A stretch of 64,000 nucleotides of DNA from Hypholoma sublateritium FD-334 SS-4. Lineage: Eukaryota; Basidiomycota; Agaricomycetes; Agaricales; Strophariaceae. This document shows positions 11,690-23,233 of this stretch, piece after piece. The translations under genes and the position numbers were made by a program. Below the pieces are notes generated by a model. It saw only the letters and a list, made by a program, of their open reading frames with translations. It searched no databases and was not told the DNA's origin. The stretch lies in assembly GCA_000827495.1 (NCBI GenBank), contig KN817638.1, positions 40,575 through 104,574 of the forward strand, read 5' to 3'. The stretch's first letter is position 1, and each line of letters begins with the position of its first letter.

Positions 11690-12783
11690 CGATTTGTTTC
11701 TGGTAAGCCTATTCTACACTAATTCATACATTCTCGCGCTCATCTCATGGCATTCTGTCGTCGCCACTTCCATTTGCTGCCTTAAATGTTCTTGGTGACC
11801 TTACATGCATCACCACTATCAACTGCGTGTCTATGAGTATAGATAGGTGAGTACATTGAACGAGACTACTGTCTACACATGGTGCTAAACACCTCTCAGC
11901 GGGAGACGGCAGCGCGGTCCAGTCAGAAGGCGTATATACAGGTGAATTGAGGACAGCGGCATACGCATGTGTGACACTCGGTTGCGCCTCGCGGCTGCGC
12001 GTTCATGCACATATCTCGTTGCATCACTCGTATATTTTCTGTATCAGTACCGTAAAGCGAATCAAATTACATTTATATTTCAGTATTTAAATTGTGAGAC
12101 ATTGTATGGGCCTCTAAGTAAATCTATACTGCTGCAGTCATTGTAAATACGCTATGTATTTTATGGGATTGTAAGATTGGCAGGCATTATAAGATCACAA
12201 TTCTTGTGTCGGTTGGAATTCTTGTCGAGATCGTATGAAAAACGCTTTAAATAATGTATAGAAGGATACGAGTATTGTGACATTACAACGTATTTTGGGG
12301 GTATACAACGGATTTGATTGGTTTGTAATGAATATGACTTTTTACTGATTAGTAAATGTCTCGTGTGAACCAGTGATACTAATTAAGCGCGTGCAGGCTG
12401 AGCAATTCAACCCAAATAATAGAAGTTCTTAAAGCATGCCTGTGTTTGAGTCAGAAATCCTCAAATAATACGTATGCGTATTAGTGAGGGAAGCGGAAGA
12501 CGCCAATGACTCGTAAATGTTTGTGAAATCCTACCAAGTAGCATGGCACATCCGGGTGGCTCTTGATATATTCATTTGAAAGCAGCGGTCCCGCTGCATA
12601 AGATTGTGACTACTGATTGACTGGTGAAAGGTAGAATGGCCCTAGATGACTCTGAAAACAGTGTCACGGTGGATCCACGGAGTCACTTGTCGAGCTTCAA
12701 GCTTCAAGTCTTAAGCCGAATCAGTCTTGGCACTTTCAAGGTACAAAAGCGTCCAATCATGCCGCGACTTGGAGCAATTCAAG

Positions 12784-13299
12784 ATGGCCAAAAAAGCGTC
12801 TTGCAATGTTTCTCTATACTGCACTCAACCTCAACTGGATCCAATCAAAGACGAAGACTCAATCTGGTATTTTCCTGCCGTTAGAATTGCAGAAATCGAC
12901 CACATAATGAGCCCTGTGCAAGAGAAATCTGACAAGAACCGTCAAAAATCCGTCAGCAAGCCCGTAGTCAGCATCGATCAAAACATTCCGCCTTCAAACA
13001 TTGAACCGCAGAGAAACTACGCGCAAAGCGGTAAAAAGGTAAAAGTCATCCTGTTTCCCAAGGATCTACTTTGCTAATATAAAGACATAGCATAACAGAT
13101 CGGTGTCTCCATCTTCCGCCACAAGTGACCGAGCATCCAAAAAGACACGCTTTGGGGATAGTAAGGATACAAGTCACGTAGAAGACTTTGGGATATCCTA
13201 AAAAGCTTTGAGGAGCTGATTGCGGAGGCAAGGAAGGATAGGCTTGAACTTACAGAGATCATGAAGGAACTGCTTTGTGAACTTCGGAGAACACTCTAA
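12784..13299 (+). CDS. Small two-exon protein with a one-base frame break
   Basis: Exon 1 (12784-13038) starts MAKKASCNVS. Intron 13039-13090 ends at ACATAG, and exon 2 continues HNRSVSPSS...RASKKTRFGD. At 13187-13189 the frame breaks: with one more T the reading would run on into an amphipathic helix (ILKSFEELIAEARKDRLE...) and stop at 13299; as written it stops at a TAA right after the break. The domain order, a Ser/Lys-rich linker then a C-terminal helix, recalls the tail of Myb/trihelix-like or transposon-linked DNA-binding proteins, but no family was recognised. The break lies in a TTT run, so a sequencing error is plausible. Confidence 0.45.
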
Positions 13300-13760
13300 G
13301 ACATACTTTACTTTTCACTTGTGCAACCGTAGCGAGTTTCAAATTGTGAGGGCGTGCACAAGTGTCTTATGTAAAGCAGAGGGAAATTGCTTCGAGACAG
13401 ATTCACGGTGAACCTGAATTCTCACTGTCATGTGATTGTAGAAACAATTTTCAAACGACATACCAGTATAGTGTTCAAACGAATAAGCTGGTTGGAATCG
13501 TGATTTATCCGGAAGATGCACATTGAATACATGCAATCACTCCGCATCATCGGAGTGCTGCCAACTACTCTTCAGATAAGCGCTCTAGTGGGCGAGATAA
13601 CGGGTGTGCAATCTGAGTCAGACATTAGCATTCACATCGGAAAAATAAGATATCGACGGACGGATGTGGTCGCACAAGCTAAACACAAGCCGCAGCCCGC
13701 CTGCTGCCTCATGAAGTTGTAAACGATGAAAAAGATTGCATTCCCCATGGAGGAATTGGT
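13300..13760. other. No recognisable gene
   Basis: Short frames only; no domain, repeat or RNA gene is visible. Confidence 0.5.
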
Positions 13761-14290
13761 CTAGAGTTGCACATCGGATCTGGCGACATTTGTCGCCGCT
13801 CGTACGTCGTTTGTCCAGCCTTCAAGGGGCACGGTTTCAAGAACAAGGAAGGATGATCTGAACGAGTCAGAGCTGGACACCGCGCTGATGGCTAGGGGTG
13901 GTCCCAGATGGGAGGAACCAGAAATCGGAATGTCGTCATGCTCAGTATTGACGTGTTTGCTGATGCCATTCAACAACCCGGCGCTTTTCACGTAGCCGTT
14001 GAAAATGTGAAGACCCCAGACAGCATATGGAATTATGTACAGGATGGCGAAGGTGGCGGCATCGAGAATGTGGAGGGCGCCTGAGATGACCAGCATTTGG
14101 AAGGTACTGAGCATCTTGTCCATGAGTATGGTTAACCGCAGAGCCCACAGCACCTTTAAGGATCAGGGGAAACGATTCAAGCCGCCAATGCAGTCAAGCC
14201 CGGTGTTTACGTTGACAATGTCGATGCCGACCTTGATGAGGAAGTCGAGCACGTTCCAAATACTACCAGATGGCCATAGGGTGTAAACAT
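13761..14290 (-). pseudogene. Fragment of a voltage-gated calcium channel (CCH1-like)
   Basis: The minus strand encodes one repeat of a four-domain cation channel. Visible are an S3-like segment (WNVLDFLIKVGIDIVNV), an S4-S5 region with regular Arg/Lys (VLWALRLTILMDKM), an S5-like hydrophobic helix (ATFAILYIIPYAVWGLHIF), and a pore-side motif near the end (SDSFRSSFLV, PLEGWTNDV) resembling the DSFRSSFLVLFEIVSLEGW region of fungal CCH1. An in-frame TGA lies between S3 and S4 near 14165, and the rest of the channel (about 1,500 residues or more) is absent. The gene normally supplies high-affinity Ca2+ uptake at the plasma membrane. Here it is a dead fragment. A frame at 14763-14263 may be a further degraded piece. 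Confidence 0.65.
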
Positions 14291-14769
14291 GAAGACATCT
14301 TGATCATAAATTTGACGAATAGCGACCTTTTGCTGGAGATAATGACGTCGGTGTGCAGGTGTAGCTCTACCACGATATAGTCAATAGAATCAACATCTGG
14401 AACATCTTGTGCGCAACGGGGGATGGGGGTGTACCAAAAATTTGTGCGGCTTGTGTGGACTACCTGTCCAATGATATTCAAGGTGCGACGTTCGCAGTAA
14501 TCGTCGTCAGCAGCTTCTGCGGAAGCGGCTGCCGGATTGACACACGCTAGATCAACGGTAAATATACAATGCAATATCAGAACTTCCGGCACGTACAGGT
14601 ACCCTTTCATCTCTTCGTCCAATAGGTTCTCTACAGCGTTGCGTGCCGATCGAGATGGCGGTGGCAGTCGTTGAATAGGATGCGGAAGGGGGTGGTGCGA
14701 AGAGGGCGAATGGGCGTACCACCGAGGCATTGTGTCACGCGCGAGCAACGTCTGGTGCACCATGCCCGG

Positions 14770-16640
14770 GAGTATGTTTCAAAGGGCCAAAATGGTGAAA
14801 GAAAGTGAATATCGAGACTTCGGTGTCGAAAAAAAATCCAGTAACACATACACGAGCAACAGCTATACTACAAAGACGTTCTTCAACAAACCATGAAAGA
14901 AAGAGAAGGAAAACTCACGTCAATACAATGAACAACGCAAAGAGAGCATGTCCTCCTATGTACGGAAGTAACGTGCCAAACGAGAGGGCAGAGTGGTTCT
15001 GAGCTGGCCACTTTTTCCCTGACTGTCTTTGATGCGCATACAGTACAGAGGCAAACCTTCGCAACAAGTCGATATGTGCAGATGCAAAAGCACGCCCAAG
15101 GATTCAGTGAGCGATGTGTTAGATATCAAAATCAGATGCAGAGGGAGAGTTGTGAACGATGCAAGACAACATGAAATTGCCAAGTGCCGGATTCATGGTG
15201 AATGTGAATTCACAATTATTCACACGGCACCTTGCCGTTCCGGATTCGGAATTTCTTTGGGAAATGCACGATCAATATAAAATTGATATTCTGTAATCCT
15301 GCATCCAATAGAATGACCGGGAATTAGCCTAATTATAGCTCTGTATAGCCAAGACGGGGTGCTATGGAGCGCTCCATAGCATTCTCGGTAAGCTCCATAG
15401 AGCTATAAATATGTTGCATCAGCATGAGCCTACAAAGTGCTATAAAGTCGGTACCCCTTGCTATGGCCCTATGCTGCTATATAATGATAAGGCCGACCAG
15501 CGGCAACGCCCGCTACCCACTGCATTTTCGCAATCAAGGCATTCACGTACGCAAAACTATCGCCAAATACACAGTACATAAACATTAAAAGTCCAAATAT
15601 TTGAGGGAAACGTGGGGGTGGAAGAAANGTGCGTTCGCTGGNGTCGCTTCAAATCGAGCGCTGAGTCTCAGATCATTCAAACAAAAGAAACGGGCGCGGG
15701 CGCCAAGTGTGACGACGTGTTTCGTGGGAAGAGTAACACTCAATTATGGAGAACGTGACGGGATGGGGCCCTAAAACCCTTCTACCTAAAGGTAGCGGGA
15801 ATAGCAATATGTAGCGCTATCAGGCAACCCCCAACAATACTGATGCTTACTCATCTAACTTAGGGATGTTGAAGAAATGCTCAGGCCATTATTTAAAGCT
15901 CGGAAAGTCGCGCAATCCAAGCGCAATCCAGAGTGTGCACATCGTTGTGGCGCATCCGCGTATGTATTCCTTCCCGGATTGTATCGACTCTTGAGTCTTG
16001 AGTCTTGAGCAACGGATTAAGTACAGCAGATTGATTCGATTTTAGAAATGGCTACTAAGTTGTCTAGCAGTTGCAAGAGCATACAGCCATGCCAATGAAA
16101 TAGAGTCGTCATCCACCTTTCCAAGCCATTGTTCTACTGAGCGATAAATTATTCCTTCTGCATCTTCCACATCTAATGGAGAATTTGGAGTATGGACAAG
16201 GTTTCAAATCAACAGCAGACACCGCATATGCCTTTGCTGACGGTGAAATTAAAAGATGAAGCACGATGTTGCAAATCGGCACAACGTTTCGCCTAGTCGC
16301 CACGGTATCGAAGTATGCACTGAGTGTGCGCGTGGCACCGATCGCACACTGGTACTTATGTGCTTCAAAACTAGTCGCGGGTATTGTTTGGGATTTCAGC
16401 TTGGAGGTAACGGTGATAAGTAGGAGATGCGGAGAGGTGCATTATGCTGACTAAGCCGATTTGTCGTTTGCGCTTATTAAGCATCATCAGACGGCTTCTA
16501 AGCAAGCTCTTTGAAAGCGCGTTCGTGCTCATGTCTGCGCCGGAGTGCATACGGGCCATTAAACACTACATGTGATAATAGCACGAACAAAAAATGCACG
16601 ATTGTAAGAATCTGGACCCATTCACGCAAATGCCAAAGCA
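14770..16640. other. Gene-poor stretch with palindromic motifs
   Basis: No supported gene. Two ambiguous bases occur near 15627 and 15642. The palindrome at 15361 and other copies of GCTATGG/CCATAG (15374, 15394, 15461) cluster at 15350-15480, and ACTCTTGAGT words repeat at 15989-16010. Confidence 0.5.
15361..15380. repeat. Perfect 20-bp palindrome
   Basis: GCTATGGAGCGCTCCATAGC reads the same on both strands. A second imperfect palindrome, AGCTCCATAGAGCT, follows 11 bases later. The cluster could be the centre or end of a small inverted-repeat element, or a dimeric protein-binding site. Confidence 0.85.
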
Positions 16641-16650
16641 GCCCAAGTAC

Positions 16651-17330
16651 CTACTGCTCAACCACTACCGCGGCGGCATATGCTCGCAGCTTGGTCAACC
16701 CTGTCGCGGTGCCTCCATGCACCTTATTATATGCTGAATTCTTGACTGAGTGAAGCAGACTTCCGGGCCTGAGGTCCCCTTGTTCATTGTCAAAGATGAT
16801 CAGGAAATTGGAATCGTAATCGTTCTGGCTCACAACCAGATCCGTCTTGAGCTCCAGTGCAACAGCTTGATCAACAATTGCGTCCGAATTTGCCTTGGAA
16901 ATCAAGTAGACGACGGCCAGCGCTTGCCCGGAAAGTTTGGACAAAAATAAATTGCGATCTTGGGAGAGTGACCCTGACCTGCGGTCGCAAGACAGTAAGC
17001 TCGTGTAGAAATTATTGGCAATAGTGTTCTTTTCTTACTCGGATTCTTGTACACTGCCCACTAACGCACTGGCATTTTATCGGCAGAGAACACGGATGTG
17101 TAAGTGTTATCGCGGAATGGTGAAATCGAAGGCTGCAGCGGTACCTCGCTCTTCATAGCAGGGCCTTTCATCGCTGTAGAAGCGCTCGTGAACACCGCAG
17201 CAACAGGCTGGGGAGGGGAAATATGTGCTGCAGGGTCCTCAGAGGTGATAGGCAGGGATAGGGGAATTTTGTGCTGCTTGATGGGCTGTAAGTAGCGCTC
17301 AGAAACTATAGCTTTGGCCGCGGTGCTCAT
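16651..17330 (-). CDS. Possible multi-exon protein, unrecognised
   Basis: One exon (about 17330-17061) begins MSTAAKAIVSERYLQPIKQH and is Pro/Ser-rich. A downstream exon (about 16983-16654) is well behaved: it follows a GTAAGA intron ending GACCGCAG, reads LSKLSGQALAVVYLISKANS and continues through DQAVALELKTDLVVSQNDYD to VVVEQ, then meets a GTAGGT donor. The second exon looks like a compact alpha/beta segment. The join between the two exons is not in phase by the obvious sites, and the 3' end is not found. No domain is recognised. Confidence 0.4.
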
Positions 17331-17939
17331 CCTAATCGATTCAAAGTGGTGTGGACTGTGCGACGTGCTACTATCGAGCTCAATATTGCTGAGTAGGGAA
17401 GGTAAATTGGTGTATGGACAGCCAGATCGAGGGTGGCCTTCTCGTGGCCGTTTACACTTTGAACAAAGCGGTTTTCTGCGATGTGGTCACGGTGTGCTGG
17501 TGCTGGTGCTTACATTACTTAGAGGAGCACAATTTAAGTTCCGCTCAGCATCGTCTGTAGGTCTCTGGGCTAAGTGACTGTTCGATGGGTGGGTGGCTGC
17601 TTGTTTCATAGTGCGTGTGGGATTTACGCGAAGAGGAGGGCTTTGTGAAGTAGCAGTTAAACTGGTTAAAACAGTTGAACGAGTTGTAGGTCAAATGGCA
17701 AGACTGGCCGGCTATCAGTCTCTTGACTGTCCCCGGGTTCCTGCGCAGTACATACTACTACCCTTAAGAACAATTGCAACAATTTGTGCTGTAAGTTGCA
17801 TAATTGGAACGAAAGATATGATGCATTCACTGATTGACTTTTCACCTGGTAATTGCGCGGTCGCAGCGGCATATCGACACGCTGAGCTACTTATTTCATT
17901 TGATTCATGATGATACGCGTGACGAACAGATGATTACAA
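17331..17939. other. No recognisable gene
   Basis: Only short frames; probable intergenic region between the two minus-strand genes. Confidence 0.45.
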
Positions 17940-19746
17940 TTAATACCAAGGCCCAGGGCTGAGAATATGATCAAGATCAGCAGCACGACGACGATTCCTC
18001 TCTGACCGCGCCCGGTATTGGTCAGCCACTCCGAAATGATATTCAGCGCTCTCGTCATCTTCAACCGCGTCTGCGACGAGCTGGTCGCGAATCTCGCATG
18101 CTTCCCCATAAGTGCGGAGTCTAAAATACCCCGGGAGTCGGTAAAGTCGCGACCGCGACTCCGCCTGGGGAGTCGCTTTACATGACAGGTAGGAGGCGAT
18201 ACCTTCGTCGGTGAGGGGCTCCGCCGGAGATAGATTTTCAACTGGTTCCAAATTGATGTCCGGATGAGCAGCGTAGGCGGTAACGGATGTTGGGGTCGCT
18301 TCATGTAACAGGCTGGGCATGGGTGTTTCTTCAGTGGAGAGCTGCCCTAGTGATGAATTTTCGGCTCGTTCCAAAGTTTGGGGCCCTTCACGCGACAGGC
18401 GCACTTCGTCGGGGGGCTGCCCTACAGATGTAGTTTTGGGTTGGTCCAAAAGAATATGCGGATGAACGACATTGCAAGAGAAAGATGGTGACAAGAAACT
18501 AGTGCAAGGCTCGGGGCCAGGTTTATATGACAGAGATTGAGCTACATGGATATGCGGTGGAGACTGGGACAGCATCTCTTCATCTTCCGAGTCCACTGCG
18601 GGCAGCGGTGGAATGTCATTCTCGCGAAGGGTGGGCATGGCTGCGTGAATTGCCTCAGACGGCCCTGGAATAGGCGCAGCTGTAACGTGATCGATACGAT
18701 CAGAGACCGTGGGGTTTGAGGAGGGCGATACCTGATTGTCTGTCGAATTGCAGGTGTAATTGTGTAATGTGTTCTCCAGGTTGGGCTCGAAATGCACAGA
18801 CTTCGTGTGAAGAATGGTAGATACGCCAGACGACCCGGGAGAAGGTCTGGGTGAAGGTGGTGTGGGCGAACATAACTCTGACTGTGCTCGCTGCATGTCG
18901 TCTCGATCCATGTAATCAATATGGAAGGCGTGTAGTTTCTCCGGAGGCAGGTTCTTTCCATAGTGAGTCGGCTTCTTCACTGTGGCAATTGAGTGTTGTG
19001 TTAATTCCGGTTTCGGGGTAGCGGGTAACTACAAAGCACGTAGTATCAGGGGTGGAGGATTGCCCAAGGTAACTGTAGCGCACCTGTCGCCGCATACCTC
19101 CCATTGGCACCATCCTACCCACCCTCCTCCCATTGTTCTGAGCGGTATCTTCAACGACAGGATAAAGGATACTTGACTCGCGGGTCCACTTCTATTTAAA
19201 CGCGGGGATCTGATAAAAACTGTGGTGCAAAATCGTGGATTATGTCTACATACCTTTCTTTTCTTTTGACTCACGGCCAAGTTCCTCAGTTTCCTTGTTG
19301 GATTCGCGACTGGGCCACCTACGAGATTGCTCTGACCAGCTTCATCAGGTAAGGCCAGGCCGTCAGCGATATCGTCAGAAAGACCTCCAATGCGTTCTCC
19401 TAAAAAGAAGTCAGGGTGTTCTTTCTATGGAATGTTTGGGTCACCCTGAGATCCTAATAATTATCCGTGGCGATGACTTTTACTTACAATATCGTTGGTA
19501 TTGTGTGGGCATTTACGCTTTTTATCCCGACAGGACTCGCACGTTGAGCGCCATCTCCCCTTTTTGTAGCGCCAAATACATGGTTCACAATGTTCGACAC
19601 ATAGGGCACAGGGCTGTTGTTGGACGCGTCCGAGTCAAAATGGCCAGTCTATCTTGGGAAGACGACGATTTGCCCACCTCCTTGTATTTGTACCGTCCAC
19701 TTGGCTTTTGCGCGTGATGACCAGTTACTTTGGAGCTATCAGGCAT
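17940..19746 (-). CDS. Cys-rich zinc-binding-like protein of a mushroom family
   Basis: Four exons: 19746-19678, 19613-19488, 19399-19254 and 19028-17940. Exon 2 encodes PCALCVEHCEPCIWRYKKG followed by CESCRDKKRKC, a Cys-x2-Cys pair arrangement ending in a basic Lys/Arg patch, which recurs in many Agaricomycete proteins of unknown function and recalls fungal zinc-cluster DNA-binding domains. Exon 3 ends in KKRK (possible nuclear signal). The long last exon (362 aa) is Ser/Pro-rich and disordered, with a helical, charged C-terminal ~80 residues (RTYGEACEIRDQLVADAVED). Exons 1-2 and 3-4 join in phase. Between exons 2 and 3 the obvious GTAAGT donor leaves the frame one base out; a donor 10 bases later (GTCATC) would fix it. 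ATG 19788 is an alternative start. A transcription-factor-like role is inference. Confidence 0.65.
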
Positions 19747-19789
19747 AGTAGTTGGTGGTTTAAGACGAGGAGAGGGTTTGTTTACCAAA

Positions 19790-20229
19790 CAAATTTTTAA
19801 TTTGCGATTCCCCGCTTTCTATTTATATAGCTATCTGCCGCATTGGGAAATGGAGTCGACATATCAATTTCGGCAACTCATACAAGATGTTCTGCGACCC
19901 TGGCGCGGGCTCGACGCGCCTGTTGCGTTGTCAAGCGTGGCACGGATTGCCCAAGGCTGTATGACGTCGCCGCGCCCCTGCTAGATATCTGGCTCGGGCG
20001 TGGGCGAGGCGTCTAACGTACCAGGACTTTTGAAATTCATCTGGCGATCCCGCTTGTAGTACCAGTGATCAATACCTGATTCGCAGATACAAGATCCACG
20101 TAATGTCTCGCCCATAAATGGTGAAGCTATTTCTGATTAAGCAGCGTGAAGGGAGTGCAGCTTATCTACCATGCTGAGTCCCGAGCACAGTCCTCAATGG
20201 TGCTCGACAGCTCGAGCCAATAGCCGTAC
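19790..20229. other. Intergenic region between divergent genes
   Basis: Lies between the minus-strand Cys-rich gene and the plus-strand H3 gene, so it probably holds both promoters. No motif stands out. Confidence 0.4.
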
Positions 20230-20812
20230 ATGGCGCGGACGAAACAGTCCGCTCGCAAGTCCACTGGCGGCAAGCAGCCGCGCAACCAGATACTCGGCAC
20301 AAGTCTCGCAACGAAGGACAATGTCATCACCCAGCGCGGATAGAAAACTCCATCGAAGCCCGGCCAGGCGAGTACGACCTCACCTTTCTCGCCGAAACCA
20401 TTTTAGAAATATTTTCCAGGGCAAGCGCTCCACGCACGGAGGCGTGAAGAAACCCCACCGCTATCGCCCGGGAACGGTCGCGCTCCGCGAGATCCGGCGC
20501 TACCAGAAGACCACCGAGCTGCTCCTCCGAAAGCTCCCCTTCCAGCGCCTTGTCCGCGGGATCGCGCAGGAGTACAAAGTGCGCATTCCCCTTGTCGAGT
20601 AATACTAATAATATCTCTGACAGCGTATTAAATTACAGACCAACCTGCGTTTCCAATCGTCCGCGGTGGTGGCGCTCCAGGAGGCGGCCGAGGCATACCT
20701 CGTTGGGCTGTTCGAAGATACGAACCTCGTTGCGATCCACGCTAAGAGGGTGACAATCATGCCGAGGGATATTATTCTTGCCCGAAAGCTTCGAAGCGAA
20801 ATCCGCATGTAG
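20230..20812 (+). CDS. Divergent histone H3 variant
   Basis: Three exons (20230-20322, 20420-20578, 20639-20812) give 141 aa, against 136 for normal H3. The tail [15 protein letters not shown] keeps Lys4, Lys9 and Lys14, but then reads QPRNQ with a five-residue insertion before LATK, and KSARKSAPT is replaced by DNGKRSTH. The fold is intact: [75 protein letters not shown]. Odd points are EIA changed to GIA after LVR, Cys changed to Val in NLVAIH, and a C-terminus [12 protein letters not shown]. Loop 1 has no insertion, so it is not a centromeric CENP-A. The first intron needs a weak GTCATC donor. It would replace H3 in nucleosomes if expressed. Confidence 0.8.
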
Positions 20813-20958
20813 TACCGTCGGACAGAGCGAGCGTGCGGCGCGCATGTGTATATAGGGACAAATGCTTGATAGCGTGCTAATAAACCATCCTATGACATGT
20901 GTATTGTAATCGTAAAGAGCGGATATCCACATAGGAGAGCGTCCACGGAAAATAGTAC

Positions 20959-22868
20959 CTACTTACATATTATGTACAATGAAAGGGTCCATGCAAGTGA
21001 ATAACTGAAAGCGGGTGGAGACGAGGGAGTAAGTAGGAGCCAAATAGCAATCAGAGTAGCAAATGAATCGCTGTCCGATACAAGTAGGGTTTGTGGTTGT
21101 CTATGGGCCAAGGGCGTAGTAGAAAGTCGGTCAGCAGTCGATGACTCGGATAGAATCTTGTCAATCGATTGGTTCAAGAAATCCTTGCGAGACGCGAGTT
21201 CGACTTTGGGGAATTTAGCCATAATTGCCTCACGGGCCATTCTAAAAAGAGGCATTATGAGTTACAGGTGCACAAGCAGAAGAAACGAGCTCACTTTTTG
21301 GTCACTGTCATCAGATCTTGTGTGCTGAGATACCCTCTGAGCGCGTTGAAAAGATCGTCGTCTGAAGGGCTGGGATTCATGCTTGGACCGGCGAATGGAT
21401 TGGCGGTGGTCACCATCGAGCACGTGGACATCCGTCGCTGGCCTTGACCCAAGACAGGCATGGAAGGCGGAATAGTACCCTACTGTGAGCCATGGTGGCT
21501 CCCTCCGCCACCGCCGTACATGTTCATGGACATCATCGATGTGTTTGGCGGCATCATTCCAAACATACTTCCCGTATTTTGATAACCCATCTGCGGCATC
21601 ATCTGCATACCCATGTGACCATAGTCAGAACCAGCGACAGAGCCAGGACCGCTGCCGAAAGGCATGAAAGGAAGTTGGGGTTGGAACTGTTGTTGTTCGT
21701 GATGTTGGTATCCCGGTAGTAATCGCCCGACTGCGAAGCCTGGTTGTAGGTATGAGGCGATCCTGCGCGGGAATTTTGGGCATGTGAATGTATGTGCGAG
21801 CGAGATTGTCCTTTGCTTTCATATCCAGTTTCATCCGAGTGACGTGTTCCCNTTTCCCATGCTTCCNCTTCGTATTCTGTACGAGGTGATCAGTGAATAG
21901 GCTAGACTTTAAAGGTATTCCACGTACCGCTAAACTTNTCAAGGGAATCATAGACTCGTGGAACTTCTCGTCTTCATTGTTGATAACCTTCTTCTNCTTA
22001 CCCTCGCCGATGACAACACGGGTGTTACCCCAGCTGAACTCGTCCATACACCAGAATGAGTAGATGGGTAGAAAGAAACTGTAAACCGGGTATCTGCAGC
22101 AAATAGTGAGCCGCCAAACATACGCGAAGAGTGAAAACGGCGTACGAAAGGATATAAACGACCATCCATCCGATTAGCATGAACTCTCGTTTGATGAGGA
22201 AAATAAGAGCCTGTATTCACGTCAAAAATGCATGATTGGCTCTAAGCGAATATTTTACACACCTGGAGACCGTATGTAACAGCTAACATGACAAGAGCAA
22301 TAGTTGGCAGAGCAGCTTGCTTGGTGGCAACCACGATAACGAGGTAGATCAACTAAATAGCATAACTTTAGTGCACGTAAGTTCGTTGTAGTCAAGATAA
22401 TGCTCACGTAGACACAAGTAGAAGGTAGGATCTAAGAGGAAGGCAGCCGATCAGTTTCCCGTAACACCAATTGTGAATAGATGTTGCGTACCATGGTACC
22501 GACGAGATCAATGAAGACGAAGAAGCGCNTCAAGAAACAACAGAATCCAATTAGCTCCGGAAGAAGGATAAGNTCCATTAAGTTGTGCACGGTGGAGTTG
22601 ATCCAGCGACGACGCTGCGAGAACAAGATGCGGCGCGATTCAGGTGCCATCGTGTGCGCAATGGCATCCAGAATTTAGTCTTGAACGTCGGGAAGTGCTT
22701 CATCATGAGTGTCGTCAAGAACCGATCCTCGCCAAGGGAGAACAAGTTCTTCTTGTGTAACGTGTCGACGTTGGGTTCCGAGTACTCCTCGATGATGCGA
22801 TTGGAGATAATGATTGGCCGTCCCTTGTCAGAGGGCGTGGAAGACATGTGACGGAGCCGAACTGACAT
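20959..22868 (-). pseudogene. 5'-tru­ncated chitin synthase with C-terminal DEK_C domain
   Basis: From the break at 22868 the minus strand encodes the second part of a processive chitin synthase: [28 protein letters not shown], the product-binding [12 protein letters not shown], several membrane helices ([32 protein letters not shown]), [14 protein letters not shown], a Met/Gly-rich linker and a DEK_C domain (DLMTVTKK, KFPKVELASRKDFLNQSIDK) near the end. The N-terminal half, with the UDP-GlcNAc-binding and catalytic Asp motifs, is absent. There are breaks after CLP (about 22840) and after KTKF (about 22680), an in-frame TAG at 21480-21482, and several ambiguous bases. The protein normally polymerises cell-wall chitin at the plasma membrane. 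It cannot be functional as written. The break abuts the inverted repeat. Confidence 0.88.
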
Positions 22869-23079
22869 GTGACGGTAAACAAGCTAGCACGTGCAACGGT
22901 CGGCCGTGCCACAACTTACAAAGTTACATTCTTCCCTCGCAGTCTGCAGACGACTGGCCTGGTACCAAACCGGTCAATCAGAACTCCCGCCTACGATACC
23001 GCCCTTACTGCAGACTCTTTCACAAGTGGGCGAGAGTTCTGACACGCTTCTCGACACTTGGCCGCGATGCCTCCTCGAC
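22869..23079 (-). repeat. Right arm of the 211-bp inverted repeat
   Basis: Exact reverse complement of 1-211. Its inner edge lies against the chitin synthase break at 22868, and its outer edge is defined only by the window's left end, so the true repeat may be longer. Confidence 0.93.
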
Positions 23080-23112
23080 TCGGACATGAAATTAATGGAC
23101 GCGCCCGGTTGG

Positions 23113-23233
23113 ACCGTCATGGACTTTCACGGACTTGCGGGGATTGCCAGAACGACCAATAATATGCCGCGCGGGCCCACTGGCAATATGCCGCTCGGGC
23201 CCACAAGTAATATCCCGCGGACTTTTAGGTAAT
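23113..23233 (+). repeat. GC-rich dispersed repeat, copy 1
   Basis: Contains ATGGACTTTCACGGACTTG, then CGGGCCCACTGGCAATATG and CCGCTCGGGCCCA, and ends near CGCGGACTTTTAGGTAA. The same order of words occurs in copies 2 and 3. A short inverted repeat (AGTCCGCCC...GGGCGGACT, 23348-23377) lies just downstream. Confidence 0.75.

Larger units (their letters stand above)
10380..12780. other. Mostly non-coding, with one orphan exon
   Basis: Apart from the exon at 11290-11513 and the direct repeat at 11559/11672, I see no gene. The part 10930-11240 is C/T-rich. The part 11690-12620 is AT-rich with no coding signal. Confidence 0.55.

Noticed and set aside
20230..20812. Centromeric H3 (CENP-A)
   Set aside because: Loop 1 has no insertion, and the alpha-2 and C-terminal regions follow ordinary H3.
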